A stretch of DNA of 64,000 bases from Melioribacteraceae bacterium (GCA_015493615.1 WGCV01000035.1:1-64000); one strand, 5' to 3'. Positions 27,046-37,406 are shown, numbered from the stretch's first letter. Notes: generated by a model not told the origin, from the sequence alone. A program made the numbers and translations.

Positions 27046-28259
27046 TGATTGAATATTTCGTTGCAAAAAGATATATGAAGTCGAAACGCCGGCTCAATTT
27101 TATTACCGTTATTTCACGGATTTCGGTTCTCGGAGTAAGTCTCGGAGTTGCCGCGCTGATTGTTGTACTTTCGGTTTTTAACGGTTTCGGCGACCTGGCA
27201 AAAAAGATGATGCTTGAAGCCGAGCCGCATCTCATTATACATTTTACAAAAACCCCGGATAAAACGGAAATCGGTAATATCAAGAAATTTTTGCGCGACT
27301 ATAATGACGTTTCGTCATGCTATCTTTTCTCGCAGGGTAAAGCTATAATCGGCATCGGAAAAAGTTTTGATATTCTTACCGTTACCGGCGTTGAAAACGA
27401 CTACTATTTTTCGGATAAGTTCAGATTAAAAAAATATTCAGAAACGGAATCGTCCGCCGGTAAAAATTCAATTGCAATTTCACTCTATACGGCGATAAAA
27501 CTCAATGCGCGTCTCGGCGACACGCTGGGAGTTACTAGTTTTCAGAATCTTGAGAAATCCGTTACAACTTTTCTTACTCCGAGAGTTATTAAGCCTGTGG
27601 TAACAATGATTTTTAATACGAATAATAACAGGCTGAATTCAAAATATGTTTATATGCCTCTTAGTAAAACCAAAGCGCTTTTTGCGAGAAAAAACAGGCT
27701 TGCGGGAATCAGCGTTTTTATGAAAAACTTTAAGAATGCCGGGAAATTAAAATCGGCTTTACTCAATAAGCATTTTCCTTTCACCGAAATTACCACTTGG
27801 GAAGATACGCATAAGCAGCTTTTAACCGTTATGCGGATTGAACGCTGGAGCGCATATCTGATTTTGAGCTTAATTATCGCAATCGCCTCGTTTAATATCT
27901 TAAGCTCCTTAACAATGTCCGTTACCGTAAAACAAAAGGATATCGGCGTGATGCGTTCGTTCGGCGTTTCGAGAAAAAGCATAAAAAAAATCTTTTTGAT
28001 TGAAGGCGCGTTAACCGGATTGAAAGGAGCGTTACTCGGATTTCTGATAGGTTTTTCGATTTACCTTGCGCAGCTTTATTTTCACATCTATTCTCTTGAT
28101 GCGACCAAATACATTATTGACGCTCTACCGGTTAAACTTTATTTTTCCGATGTTCTCGCCATTACTTTTATGGCGCTCTTTCTCGCTTTTCTTTCCGCGC
28201 TATATCCTTCAACAATCGCGGCAAAAACAAATGTAATCGAAGCAATAAAATGGGAATAA
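27045..28259 (+). CDS. LolC/LolE-family lipoprotein-releasing permease (second)
   Basis: A 404-residue paralogue of the preceding permease with the same order: EYFVAKRYMKSKRRLNF start, first helix at ~25-50, periplasmic domain, and three C-terminal helices with the MRSFGVSRKSIKKIF coupling motif. Two non-identical permeases point to a LolC/LolE heterodimer rather than a homodimer. I use the ATG at 27045 (overlapping the TGA), with AAGGAA upstream, in place of the GTG at 27042. The lolD-like gene starts one base after its stop. Confidence 0.9.
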   Translation: MIEYFVAKRYMKSKRRLNFITVISRISVLGVSLGVAALIVVLSVFNGFGDLAKKMMLEAEPHLIIHFTKTPDKTEIGNIKKFLRDYNDVSSCYLFSQGKAIIGIGKSFDILTVTGVENDYYFSDKFRLKKYSETESSAGKNSIAISLYTAIKLNARLGDTLGVTSFQNLEKSVTTFLTPRVIKPVVTMIFNTNNNRLNSKYVYMPLSKTKALFARKNRLAGISVFMKNFKNAGKLKSALLNKHFPFTEITTWEDTHKQLLTVMRIERWSAYLILSLIIAIASFNILSSLTMSVTVKQKDIGVMRSFGVSRKSIKKIFLIEGALTGLKGALLGFLIGFSIYLAQLYFHIYSLDATKYIIDALPVKLYFSDVLAITFMALFLAFLSALYPSTIAAKTNVIEAIKWE

Positions 28260-28260
28260 T

Positions 28261-28941
28261 ATGCCGACAATTTTAAAATGCGAAAATATTTTTAAAACAT
28301 ATCATACCGAGGAAAAAATAATTGAAGTCCTCCGCGGAGTTACGCTTGAGCTTGAAGAAAGCCAAACAACCGTTGTCGTAGGAGCTTCCGGCGCGGGTAA
28401 AAGCACTTTTCTTCATATTTTAAGCGGACTTGACGAACCGGACAAAGGGAAAGTCTTTTATATGAACGAAGACTTGTTAAAAAAATCCGACGAGGAAATC
28501 TCAGCGTTCAGAAATCAAAATATAGGTTTTGTTTTTCAGTTCCATTATCTCCTCCCCGAATTTACCGCGGAAGAAAATGTAGCTCTTCCGATGCTCGTTC
28601 AAAATATATCATTCTCCAAAGCAATTGAACGCGCTCGGGTTTTACTGAAAGAAGTAAACCTCGAAGAACGAGCGTCTCACAAACCGGCGGAGCTTTCGGG
28701 CGGCGAGCAGCAACGCGTGGCAATAGCGAGAGCTTTAGCGAATAATCCCAAAATACTTTTCGCCGACGAACCGACCGGCAACCTTGATTCGGATACAAGC
28801 AAATTAATCGAGAATCTGCTTGTGAAACTCCGCGAAAAATACGGACTGACTTTACTGATTGTTACTCACAACGATGAACTCAAAAAAATCGGAGGAAGGG
28901 TGATTACAATGAAAGACGGAAAAATAATCGAGAGTAATTAA
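28261..28941 (+). CDS. lolD: LolD-like lipoprotein-releasing ABC ATPase
   Basis: A 226-residue ABC ATPase. Walker [10 protein letters not shown] (~41-49), the LolD/MacB-type [24 protein letters not shown]-loop region, signature [15 protein letters not shown], Walker [13 protein letters not shown] and a switch His (VTHNDEL). [12 protein letters not shown] is characteristic of LolD. Directly downstream of the two permeases, it powers lipoprotein release. Its stop is followed by the repeat-filled 28.9-30.2 kb gap. Confidence 0.93.
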   Translation: MPTILKCENIFKTYHTEEKIIEVLRGVTLELEESQTTVVVGASGAGKSTFLHILSGLDEPDKGKVFYMNEDLLKKSDEEISAFRNQNIGFVFQFHYLLPEFTAEENVALPMLVQNISFSKAIERARVLLKEVNLEERASHKPAELSGGEQQRVAIARALANNPKILFADEPTGNLDSDTSKLIENLLVKLREKYGLTLLIVTHNDELKKIGGRVITMKDGKIIESN

Positions 28942-28953
28942 AAAATATGAACG

Positions 28954-29072
28954 AGACCTTAGCAAAAACAATAATTGTAATATTGAGTCCGCCAATCCTC
29001 CAAGGCGGAGGAGGAATGTAAGCCGTCCGAAATATCTCAGAACTCAGTTTAATTGCCGGTTCTGAGATTTTT
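28954..29072 (+). repeat. MITE-like repeat M, copy 1 (right end missing)
   Basis: Starts AGACCTTAGCAAAAACAAT, then GAGTCCGCCAATC, a CCTCCAAGGCGGAGG hairpin, CCGTCCGAAATATCTCAGAAC and GGTTCTGAGATTTTTC. It matches copy 2 (29660) closely up to the GAGATTTTTC segment but lacks the right terminus. Confidence 0.75.
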
Positions 29073-29276
29073 CTCCCTCCAAGTTTACCCCAACTGTTTT
29101 TCGTTAGAGGCGGAATTCAGAATTTACTCTGATTGATTTTCCTTAGTGCAGCAAAATAATTTATGTTCGTTGTTTATTGAAGCATATATGAGCCTACTCA
29201 AAAAAGGTGATTATTTACAAATTCAATAATTTATAAACTGCTGAAGCGGTTACTGATTTCTCTATGTTATTACTAA

Positions 29277-29641
29277 CCCACGACTTAAGTCGTGGGCTAA
29301 TAGAATGCTTAATATACATTGCAACCGTTTCAACGGTTTTTAGACCTTTCTTTAGTAAACTCATATATAAAATTGTTAATTGTGAGGATCGGGGTGAAGT
29401 GCATGCACCGATGACCTCATTAGAGACAATCTCTTATCCCGCTTCAACTAATTTTCTTTCGGGTTACAAATGCGTAGAAAAATGCAGTTAAGAGAACAAG
29501 GCAAGGATATCAAATGACTTAATGAATCCGAAGGATTCAGATATTTGTAACAAAATAGACCAATAATAAGATACGACCCCAACGGGGTCGAATTTATCTT
29601 ATATGTGAACAATATTATAAATATTTAATCCCTTCGGGATT
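29277..29641. repeat. Composite palindromic repeat, second family
   Basis: Hairpins CCCACGACT-TA-AGTCGTGGG (29277-29296), AACCGTT-TC-AACGGTT (29323-29338), GAATCC-GAA-GGATTC (29524-29538), CGACCCC-AAC-GGGGTCG (29574-29590) and AATCCC-TTC-GGGATT (29627-29641). An open frame at 29264-29491 falls inside and is not a credible gene. Together with flanking copies it makes 28942-30200 a gene-free repeat cluster. Confidence 0.7.
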
Positions 29642-29659
29642 TTAGAACAAATAATAATA

Positions 29660-29829
29660 GAGACCTTTGCAAAACCTAATGTTGTCGTATTGAGTCCGCC
29701 AATCCGCCAAGGCGGAGGAGGAATGTAAGCCGTCCGAAATATCTCAGAACTCAGTTTAATTGCCGGTTCTGAGATTTTTCATTTCGCTTCGCTCTATTCA
29801 GAATGACATATCAATTTAGATATGCAAAT
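29660..29829 (+). repeat. MITE-like repeat M, copy 2
   Basis: Left end AGACCTTTGCAAAACCTAAT and TTGTCGTATTGAG; body with the CCGCCAAGGCGG hairpin and AAATATCTCAGAAC; right end CAGAATGACATATCAATTT then ATGCAAAT. The ends are imperfect inverted repeats. Confidence 0.75.
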
Positions 29830-29876
29830 ATTTCAAGAAAACAAAAATTTCTTTGACTATACCATAGAGAAGGTAA

Positions 29877-30183
29877 AGCTGCAAGCTCGAATCTGATAAA
29901 ATGGAAAAAGCGTTTCCATTAATTCAACTGCTTCGCAGTTGGCATATCTGCTTTCTTTCATTACCCCGAATTTAATTCGGGGCTATTGCGAATTAAACTG
30001 CTTCGCGATTGGTTTATTTAAATGTTAATTGTTCGGCTTTAGATTTGCAAATCGCGAGATTAAAAAATTCAACACTCTCCTTCAAAAGCGCGAAGCGCTT
30101 TAATTTACAATAACTATGGGGGAAACCCATGGAGAATATATACCCCAAAATCTCAAGAACTGCGAACGCAGTACAATTTATTT
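29877..30183. repeat. Composite palindromic repeat, copy C (no transposase)
   Basis: Same order and orientation as copies A and B: AACTGC-TTC-GCAGTT near 29930, CCCCGAATT..AATTCGGGG near 29965, a mutated AACTGCTTCGCGATT near 29996, AAAGCGC-GAA-GCGCTTT, CTATGGG-GGAA-CCCATGG-type and GAACTGCG-AA-CGCAGTAC. The stems carry mutations relative to A and B, so this solo copy is older or less constrained. Confidence 0.8.
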
Positions 30184-30204
30184 TTAATATTTGACAAATA
30201 TAAA

Positions 30205-30236
30205 AAAGCCCTTCTGAGCAATGCTCAAAGGGCTTT
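30205..30236 (-). terminator. Terminator of pckA
   Basis: AAAGCCCTT (30205-30213) pairs with AAGGGCTTT (30228-30236), with an inner TGAGC/GCTCA stem. On the minus strand it is followed by TTTTTTATATT. It lies 25 bases after the pckA stop. Confidence 0.88.
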
Positions 30237-30260
30237 CATCAATTTAAATTTGAAAAAGGG

Positions 30261-31856
30261 TTACGCCTTCGGCGCCGCCTTTAAAATATTTCCCGGCGTT
30301 CCTTCTTCAAACGTTTTGAAATTATCAATAAACATTTTTGCTAATTTTTTAGCGGTTTTATCGTAAGCTTCCTTATCCTTCCAAGTGTTTCGGGGATTAA
30401 GAATCTCTGTCGGGACGCCGTCAACGGCTACGGGAATATTTAAACCGAAAATCGGATCTTCAACCGTATCCACATTATCAAGGTTTCCCGCTAAAGCTTC
30501 GTTCAGCATTGCACGCGTATATTTAATTTTCATTCTCTCGCCTACGCCGTAAGGACCGCCGCTCCAACCGGTATTGATAAGCCAGCATTTAGCGTCATGC
30601 TCTTTAATCTTATCGCCTAACAGATTTGCATAAACGGAAGGATGCATCGGCATAAAAGGCGCGCCAAAGCAAGCGCTGAATGTCGCGACAGGTTCGGTTA
30701 TTCCTTTTTCCGTTCCCGCAACTTTAGCCGTGTAGCCGGAGATAAAATGGTACATTGCCTGTTCGGGCGTGAGTCTGGAAATCGGAGGCAAAACGCCGAA
30801 AGCGTCCGCGGTAAGCATTACAACATTTTTTGCATGCCCGCCTTTCCCTGACGGCTCGATATTGTCTATAAACTCAAGCGGATAAGCTGCTCGGGTGTTT
30901 TCGGTAAGCTCGGAACTGTTTAAGTCGGCTTCCCGCGTCCATGGGTCAAGTACGACATTTTCCAAAACCGTTCCGAATTTTCTGGTAGTTGCAAAAATCT
31001 CGGGTTCTGCTTCAGGCGATAAGCGAATAACCTTTGCGTAGCATCCTCCTTCAAAATTGAAAACGCCGGAATCGCTCCAACCGTGTTCGTCGTCTCCGAT
31101 TAATCTGCGTTTCGGATCCGCCGAAAGCGTTGTTTTTCCGGTGCCTGACAAACCGAACAGCACAGCCACATCCCCTTTCTCTCCAATATTTGCCGAACAG
31201 TGCATCGGCATTACGTTCTTCTGAGGGAGGAAAAAGTTCATAACCGTAAAAATTGATTTCTTAATTTCGCCCGCATAAGAAGTGCCCGCAATCAAAACAA
31301 TCTTTTTCTTAAAATTAACTACAACCGCCGTCGATGAATTTGTGTTATCTTCTTCCGGATCCGCATGGAAAGAAGGAACCGCAATAACCGTAAACTCCGG
31401 ATGATGATGCATTCTTTCATCGTCGGTAGGAACAACAAATAAGTTGTGCGCGAACAAACTTTGCCATGCGTACTTCGTAATAATTCTTACGGGGAGTTTA
31501 TATTTATCATCCGTTCCGGCAAAAACATCCTGCACAAATATTTCTTTCCTCTGCAGATATCCTCTTACTTTTGCGAAAAGTTTTTCAAAATTTTCCTCGC
31601 TCATATCTCTGTTTACATCTCCCCACCAAACCAAATCCTTTGTAGTTTCATCTTTGACGATGAACTTATCGTTTGGGCTTCTTCCGGTGTGCTGACCGGT
31701 TTCCACTACAAGCGGACCGTCGGCAGAGATAACGCCTTCGTTGCGACTGATTGCATTTTCATAAAGAGCAGGTACTTTGTAATTAAGATGAATGTCCTCA
31801 ATGTTGATTAAACCGATTTCTCTTAATTCGTTGATTACTTGTTCTTTTGATTTCAT
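30261..31856 (-). CDS. pckA: Phosphoenolpyruvate carboxykinase (ATP)
   Basis: Converts oxaloacetate and ATP to phosphoenolpyruvate, CO2 and ADP, the entry step of gluconeogenesis. The 531-residue length is normal for the ATP-dependent class. It has the RSPNDKFIV substrate loop, the P-loop [11 protein letters not shown] (~236-246), the metal-site HCSANIG and GDDEHGWSD motifs, and [20 protein letters not shown] lies six bases before the ATG and a strong terminator follows. It is a single-gene unit that runs divergently from the propeller kinase. Confidence 0.97.
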   Translation of the reverse strand: MKSKEQVINELREIGLINIEDIHLNYKVPALYENAISRNEGVISADGPLVVETGQHTGRSPNDKFIVKDETTKDLVWWGDVNRDMSEENFEKLFAKVRGYLQRKEIFVQDVFAGTDDKYKLPVRIITKYAWQSLFAHNLFVVPTDDERMHHHPEFTVIAVPSFHADPEEDNTNSSTAVVVNFKKKIVLIAGTSYAGEIKKSIFTVMNFFLPQKNVMPMHCSANIGEKGDVAVLFGLSGTGKTTLSADPKRRLIGDDEHGWSDSGVFNFEGGCYAKVIRLSPEAEPEIFATTRKFGTVLENVVLDPWTREADLNSSELTENTRAAYPLEFIDNIEPSGKGGHAKNVVMLTADAFGVLPPISRLTPEQAMYHFISGYTAKVAGTEKGITEPVATFSACFGAPFMPMHPSVYANLLGDKIKEHDAKCWLINTGWSGGPYGVGERMKIKYTRAMLNEALAGNLDNVDTVEDPIFGLNIPVAVDGVPTEILNPRNTWKDKEAYDKTAKKLAKMFIDNFKTFEEGTPGNILKAAPKA

Positions 31857-32069
31857 TGATACTCCTTTGATTAATGATTATTCAATATAAGAATGAGAAC
31901 TAATCTAACAAAGAGAAAAATAAATTTTGCGTATGCGGAAATTTTTACGACTTATATTTTAGTTTTTACGTCAAATTCCTTGTTCTTAAAAAATTAAAAA
32001 ACTTAACTGAAAGAACGTTTTTTTTACTATATTTTTTAATAATAATTTTTATTACTCGTTTATTCAATT

Positions 32070-35000
32070 GTGGGGAAATATTTGGGGAAATATAATATCC
32101 ATACTTTTGCAAAAAGCATCTTTCTGTTTTTTTTCTTCTTAAGTCCTTTTGTTGTTCAAGGACAGTCTTCAATCATAAACACTTTTTTCCCAAAAGATAA
32201 TTTTACTTCCCATCACGAATTTGAGCATTGGTCAACTGAAAACGGACTTCCCCAAAACTCCGTTCGTTCCATTGCTCAGACAAAAGACGGATATTTATGG
32301 CTTGCGACTCAGGGCGGATTGGTCCGGTTCGACGGTAAAGATTTTACCGTTTTCGATGTAAAAAAATATCCTAATCTCGGAGGGAACAGAATCATCCAGT
32401 TGGCGACGGATTCCTCCGGCGGTTTGTGGATACTCTGCGAAGACTCGCACATCGCCTATCTGAAAAATCATAAGTTTACCGATTATACTCCCTTGATAAA
32501 TAATAGTCTAAGAACTACGGATAACAGCAACAGGGAATTTATCGCCCATATTGCCCTTAGCTCCGATTCGACTCTTTATTTACAAACCGAAAGCAAAATT
32601 ATTTCGTTCGACTATAAAACGTCTCGAGTAATTTTTCGAAACAAAGGAAAAGAAATCCAAAACATTTTGATTCTTCCCGATAACAAAATCTTTGTCTTAA
32701 CAAAAACAAAAATATTTTCTCTCGAAAACGGAAAATTTGTTTCAGCGGTAAAAGAATTCGGACGCAACATCAGATACTTAACTGAAGACGGATTCAATAA
32801 TTATTGGAAGATTTATAATTATCCGAGTTCTCGCGGAATTTTTACCTCTCAAGTTGTTACCTCCGGCAAGACTTTTAATTTTAAGCATCCGCTCGAAATT
32901 ATTTTTTGCGATAAGCAAAACCGCAAATGGATAGCCCACGGGACTTTCGGCTTATCGGTAATTGATGAAAACAACAAACTGCATAAGGTACGCTACAAAT
33001 ATTTCGACAACAGTAAGGTAATCTCAATATTTAATGACAACAGAGGCAACCTTTGGCTCGGCACCGACATCAAAGGACTATTTAAAATAAAGGAGAGAAC
33101 GCTATACCCGATTTCGTTAAAGAACGGAGTTTTTAATGATGTCATTTATCCTATTCTAAAAAGCAGAGACGGTTCGATTTGGGTCGGGTCTGCGTGCGGA
33201 GGAATAGCAAGAATAAAGCAAGGAAAAGTTTCTTACTTTTCAAAAAATTTAAAAAAATCTTCATTTAATTGTATCTTTTCACTTTGCCAAACTTCTGACG
33301 GAAAGATTCTCGCAGGCGGACAACGCGGCGGAATAATGGAATTCAACGGGAGAAAATTTGAAAAAAAATATTATTCCCCGGAAGTTGACAGTAAAGATGT
33401 ATTTTCAATTTTTGAACAGAGCAATAAAAATCTCTGGTTCGGCACTACGGAAGGTGTTTTTTTATATAAGAACGGGAAGGTTAAAACTTTTTCCGTTGTG
33501 AACAGCGCTCTTCCCGGGCAACGAGTTTCATTTATAACCGAAGATAAAAATGGAACTGTCTGGTTTGCAACTAATAATGGACTGGCATACTTTAAGAACG
33601 GAAAATTTAGTGTAATCCATTTCACGGATGACCTATCCACTAACTACGTTCGCTCAATTTATATTGATAAAAATAACGCTATGTGGTTAGGAACATACGG
33701 AGGCGGACTAATATATTATAAAAACGGAAAATATAAAATAATCTCAAAAGCAAACGGACTGTACGATAACTACATTCATGCGACGGTTGAAGACAAATAC
33801 GGATATTTCTGGATGCCGACTAATCACGGAATCTTCTGTGCTAAAAAGAGTCAGCTTCTTCAATTTGTAAACGGAGAAATTAATAAAGTAAACTATACTC
33901 TTGTTTCACGGAACTCCCATTTGCCGAGTAATGAATTTAACGGCGGAGTGGAACCGCAATTCTGCATGCCTGATTCAAATACAATTTTATTTCCCTCTTT
34001 TGGCGGCGTTGTTGCGGTTGACTTATCCTCGGTTAAAATTAAGCAACATCTTCCGAAAACCATAATTGAAAATTTTTCGGTTGACAATAAACAAGCGCCA
34101 ATCTCAAAAAAATATATAGTACCCAAAGATTACTCTCAAATTAAAATAAAGTTTACTTCAATATTTTTCGATAATCCAGATGGTGTATTTTTTAAATACA
34201 AGCTTGAACCGTTAGATAAACAATGGAAGAGTTTAAACAGAGAAAGAAGCGTTCAATTTAGGGGACTTCCTCCGGGACATTATAAGTTCAAAGTTGCAGC
34301 TTACAATCTCGAGGGAACTTCAAAAAACAATAACTCTTCAATAGATTTTGTTGTTCAAGCAAATTTTTATCAGGAAAGCTGGTTTAAGATTCTAATTGTT
34401 CTGACGGTAATATTTATTATTATACTCTTCTTTATGTTGCGACTTAAACTGGCGAAAAAACACGAAGATAAGTTAAACAAGATTATTGAAAAAAGGACGG
34501 AAAGTCTATCCGTTGCTTTGTCCGAGGTTACTTCGGCTAAATTAAGGGAGGAAAAAGAACGGGAAAAAGCTGAACGACTTAACAGTGAAAAGAGCGAGCT
34601 GTTAAGAATAGTTACTCACGATTTAAAAAATCCGATTGGAGTGATTAAGAATGCAGCCGACTTAATCAGCGATGATTTAGAAGATCCGGAAACCGTAAAA
34701 GAAATGGTAAGAATAATCAAAAGTTCCTCCGGCAGAATGTTGGACTCGGTTCATGAGCTGCTGCTGATGAGCGAAGTAGAGGAAGATTTTAAAATTAAGC
34801 CTTCAAAATTCGACTTCCTTGAATTGGTAAAAAATGTTGTAAAACGAAATCTTTCATTCGCCCGGAAAAAGAGACAAACCATATCTGTAATATCAAACTT
34901 GGATATTATTGAAGTTTCAGCCGATTATGATAAATTAATGAGTTGTGTTGAAAATTATTTAAGCAATGCGATTAAATATTCCCCTTCCGGTTTTAAAATT

Positions 35001-35258
35001 GAAGTTATTGTAGAAACAGACGGTAAAAATTTAATTTTTAAAGTTAAAGATTACGGTCCCGGTTTAACCGAGGAAGACTTAAAACATGTTTTCGGGAAAT
35101 TCAAAAAACTTTCTTCGCGTCCTACGGCGGGCGAATCCTCCACCGGGCTGGGCTTATCAATAGTGAAACGAATTATTGAAATGCACGGAGGTGAAGTAGG
35201 TGTGGAATCGGAATATAAAAAAGGAAGTTTGTTCTTCTTTATTCTCCCGCTTCAATAA
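32070..35258 (+). CDS. Two-component-regulator-propeller sensor histidine kinase
   Basis: A 1062-residue sensor kinase. A signal peptide (~12-35, SIFLFFFFLSPFVVQG) is followed by about a dozen Reg_prop repeats (GLPQNSVRSI, DGYLWLATQGGL, GNLWLGTDIKGL types, ~50-660) forming two periplasmic beta-propellers. Then come a Y_Y_Y domain (~690-770), a transmembrane helix (~775-797), a coiled coil, HisKA with HDLKNPIG (His near 849) and an intact HATPase (LSNAIKYSP, KDYGPGL, STGLGLS). There is no attached receiver or DNA-binding domain, unlike the hybrid forms in Bacteroides, and no partner regulator is adjacent. Propeller sensors often detect carbohydrates. The start is a GTG at 32070, with TTG at 32082 as an alternative. 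Confidence 0.9.
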   Translation: MGKYLGKYNIHTFAKSIFLFFFFLSPFVVQGQSSIINTFFPKDNFTSHHEFEHWSTENGLPQNSVRSIAQTKDGYLWLATQGGLVRFDGKDFTVFDVKKYPNLGGNRIIQLATDSSGGLWILCEDSHIAYLKNHKFTDYTPLINNSLRTTDNSNREFIAHIALSSDSTLYLQTESKIISFDYKTSRVIFRNKGKEIQNILILPDNKIFVLTKTKIFSLENGKFVSAVKEFGRNIRYLTEDGFNNYWKIYNYPSSRGIFTSQVVTSGKTFNFKHPLEIIFCDKQNRKWIAHGTFGLSVIDENNKLHKVRYKYFDNSKVISIFNDNRGNLWLGTDIKGLFKIKERTLYPISLKNGVFNDVIYPILKSRDGSIWVGSACGGIARIKQGKVSYFSKNLKKSSFNCIFSLCQTSDGKILAGGQRGGIMEFNGRKFEKKYYSPEVDSKDVFSIFEQSNKNLWFGTTEGVFLYKNGKVKTFSVVNSALPGQRVSFITEDKNGTVWFATNNGLAYFKNGKFSVIHFTDDLSTNYVRSIYIDKNNAMWLGTYGGGLIYYKNGKYKIISKANGLYDNYIHATVEDKYGYFWMPTNHGIFCAKKSQLLQFVNGEINKVNYTLVSRNSHLPSNEFNGGVEPQFCMPDSNTILFPSFGGVVAVDLSSVKIKQHLPKTIIENFSVDNKQAPISKKYIVPKDYSQIKIKFTSIFFDNPDGVFFKYKLEPLDKQWKSLNRERSVQFRGLPPGHYKFKVAAYNLEGTSKNNNSSIDFVVQANFYQESWFKILIVLTVIFIIILFFMLRLKLAKKHEDKLNKIIEKRTESLSVALSEVTSAKLREEKEREKAERLNSEKSELLRIVTHDLKNPIGVIKNAADLISDDLEDPETVKEMVRIIKSSSGRMLDSVHELLLMSEVEEDFKIKPSKFDFLELVKNVVKRNLSFARKKRQTISVISNLDIIEVSADYDKLMSCVENYLSNAIKYSPSGFKIEVIVETDGKNLIFKVKDYGPGLTEEDLKHVFGKFKKLSSRPTAGESSTGLGLSIVKRIIEMHGGEVGVESEYKKGSLFFFILPLQ

Positions 35259-35485
35259 TCTTTTACAGATTAAAAAATATAATTAGGTTATTCTAATTAA
35301 TTATGGTAACTTAAGTAATCAATTAATGTACATTGTTTTTTTAGCTTTATAAGTTGTTTTGTTTCAATTCTCTGAAATTAACATCCGAATGAATCGCACC
35401 AAATATTATTTATTTACTCCGATTTATTTTCAACAAGCAAGAACATCAGTACGTAAGCAAATAATATAACAGAAGGAATACTTCA

Positions 35486-35686
35486 ATGGAAACAGGAACA
35501 GTAAAATGGTTCAACGGCACTAAAGGTTACGGATTTATCACAAGAGAAGATGGCGAGGACGTATTTGTCCATTACAAATCAATTCAGAGTGACGGTTACA
35601 AATCTTTGGACGAAGGCGACAGAGTTCAGTTCGAAATCGGAAACGGACCGAAAGGACTTCAAGCAACTAACGTATCAAAGATATAA
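35486..35686 (+). CDS. Cold shock domain protein
   Basis: A 66-residue single OB-fold nucleic-acid chaperone. RNP1 KGYGFI (13-18) and RNP2 VFVHY (26-30) are intact, with the usual TGTVKWFN start. AGAAGGAA precedes the ATG. The preceding 227-base AT-rich region has no gene and would allow a long 5' leader like those of cold-inducible csp mRNAs, although no specific thermosensor fold was identified. A terminator follows 20 bases after the stop, so it is a single-gene unit. Confidence 0.96.
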   Translation: METGTVKWFNGTKGYGFITREDGEDVFVHYKSIQSDGYKSLDEGDRVQFEIGNGPKGLQATNVSKI

Positions 35687-35707
35687 TATAAATTTTTGAT
35701 ATTTACC

Positions 35708-35738
35708 AAGCCCGGCTTTTCAGTCGGGCTTTTTTTAT
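35708..35738 (+). terminator. Terminator of the cold shock gene
   Basis: AAGCCCG (35708-35714) pairs with CGGGCTT (35725-35731), followed by a T run. Confidence 0.9.
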
Positions 35739-35825
35739 TTTAAATCTTTAAGTTATTATTAGGGAACAAAATTTATTTTTTTAAGTTTATTTAATAATAT
35801 TTAACAAGTCTTTTTCGGAGTTATT

Positions 35826-37403
35826 ATTTTTAGAAAAATTTTAATCCTCATACTTATTGCCGGAAGCATCTCTTTTAGTCAGGATTCCACCAAGAGCCAA
35901 GCGTTCAAAAAGAACGTTCCCAATAATTTGTACAAGCTGAACAGACTTCGTTACCCGAGTTACCCTTTAATTTCCAGCTACTTTTTAATGGACGAAGCAA
36001 AAAAAGGAAATCCCCTTGCCGAACACGCTCTGGGACTGGAATATCTTCTCGGACAAGGTTTCCCCGCCGATACGGCAAAAGCCGTCTATTGGATAAACAA
36101 AGCCGCTTCAACCAAACTGCCGCCGGCTTGTTTTAATATGGGACTACTTTACAATTACGGAATAGGAGTTGAGTGGAACCCTTTCAACGCATACGATTTT
36201 TTTAAATGCGCGGCAAAACTCGGTATGCCGGAAGCCGAATATGTTTTCGGCGTACTCCATTCTTCATCGTTGATAGTCAACAGAAATTTAACCGAAACCT
36301 ACAAATGGGTTAAACTGGCGGCGGAACAGAACTACAAACCCGCAATTAAAACTCTGAAAGAACTCCGGAAAATGAATATCGATTTTGATAAAAACGCTTC
36401 GGAAGATAAAATTGATACTACAAAAAAATCGGGTAAAAGCGAATACGTTCTTGCCGATGAAAATCTTGTTCAAAGCGAATATAAGCTGGAAACATTCAAT
36501 TTCAAAGAAGACACAACATTCAAATCAAACAGCGCCGAAAACTTTAAGAAATACATTGAGAACGACTCAACGGAATTAAAAGTCAAGCTCGGTTTAATAT
36601 TGCCCGACGGCAATGATAGTCTCAAATCTGAGATTGACACTTTAAAAGGAATTAATCTGATTAAACAGGCGGCGCTTTCCGGAAGCCCCGAGGCGATGAT
36701 GCTCCTCGGCAAAGCGTATGAATTGGGGGCGTTCTTCCCTAAAGATACTGTAAAGGCGTATTCTGAATATCTGCATGCATACAAGTTAGGCGCTTTGCGG
36801 GCGGGCGGACTTCTTTACTCCAAAGCGAATTCTCAGAAGTTTTTTGACAAATTAAAGAATGAGATTGATAAAAAAAATCCCGAAGCCATGTATGTTTGGG
36901 CGGGAATGGCCGCTCTCGGATTTAATTTTCAAATCACAAAAGAGCAGGCATTTAAGATTTTGGAAAAAGCTGCAAGGCTGAATCATATTCCTTCAATGGT
37001 GGAATTAGGAAACGCATATTTTGCCGGTTCGCAAGTATCCAAAGATACGGCGAAAGCGTATCAATATTGGAAGAAAGCGGCGGAACTCGGAAGCGCGGAA
37101 GCCGAGATTAAGATAAATTTCAGCCGGTTAACAAATCCCGCCCTCTCGCAGAAGGAAAAACGTAAATCGGTAAAACGCTTAAAAACGTTTGCCAACAAAG
37201 GCTCGGTTATGGCTCAAGCTTTGCTCGGACTTTGCTACGAGCAGGGAATCGGGGTTAAAATGGATAAAGCCAAAGCGGCGGAATTCTATCGTATGGCGGC
37301 TCAGCGCGGCAGCCAGTCAGCGTATTTTTCACTAAAAAGCATGTATGATAAAATTCGTCCGAAAGAGAGACCGGAATTTCAAATTTATGAAAGCGAATTG
37401 TAA
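35826..37403 (+). CDS. Sel1-repeat protein, secreted, with probable ATT start
   Basis: Solenoid protein with Sel1-like repeats (AEHALGLEYLLGQGFPADTAKAVYW, CFNMGLLYNYGIGVEWN, AMMLLGKAYELGA, MVELGNAYFAGSQVSKDTAKAYQYW, AQALLGLCYEQGIGVKMDKAKA types) around a less regular centre with a hydrophilic insert (~150-210). Sel1 proteins act as protein-interaction scaffolds. The frame contains no ATG, GTG or TTG before 35928, but upstream in the same frame it encodes a good signal peptide (RKILILILIAGSISFSQ). A CGGAG site (35816-35820) lies before ATT at 35826. I therefore place the start at that ATT; a TTG start at 35928 would remove the signal peptide. Function unknown. Confidence 0.75.
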   Translation: MFRKILILILIAGSISFSQDSTKSQAFKKNVPNNLYKLNRLRYPSYPLISSYFLMDEAKKGNPLAEHALGLEYLLGQGFPADTAKAVYWINKAASTKLPPACFNMGLLYNYGIGVEWNPFNAYDFFKCAAKLGMPEAEYVFGVLHSSSLIVNRNLTETYKWVKLAAEQNYKPAIKTLKELRKMNIDFDKNASEDKIDTTKKSGKSEYVLADENLVQSEYKLETFNFKEDTTFKSNSAENFKKYIENDSTELKVKLGLILPDGNDSLKSEIDTLKGINLIKQAALSGSPEAMMLLGKAYELGAFFPKDTVKAYSEYLHAYKLGALRAGGLLYSKANSQKFFDKLKNEIDKKNPEAMYVWAGMAALGFNFQITKEQAFKILEKAARLNHIPSMVELGNAYFAGSQVSKDTAKAYQYWKKAAELGSAEAEIKINFSRLTNPALSQKEKRKSVKRLKTFANKGSVMAQALLGLCYEQGIGVKMDKAKAAEFYRMAAQRGSQSAYFSLKSMYDKIRPKERPEFQIYESEL

Positions 37404-37406
37404 TCC

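Noticed and set aside
29264-29491. Open frame of 75 codons in the 29 kb repeat cluster
   Set aside because: It overlaps palindromic stems in a gene-free repeat region and has no ribosome binding site or recognisable domain.
24003-30183. Possible CRISPR array in the palindrome-rich gaps
   Set aside because: The hairpins differ from one another and lack equal-length unique spacers; no cas genes are present.
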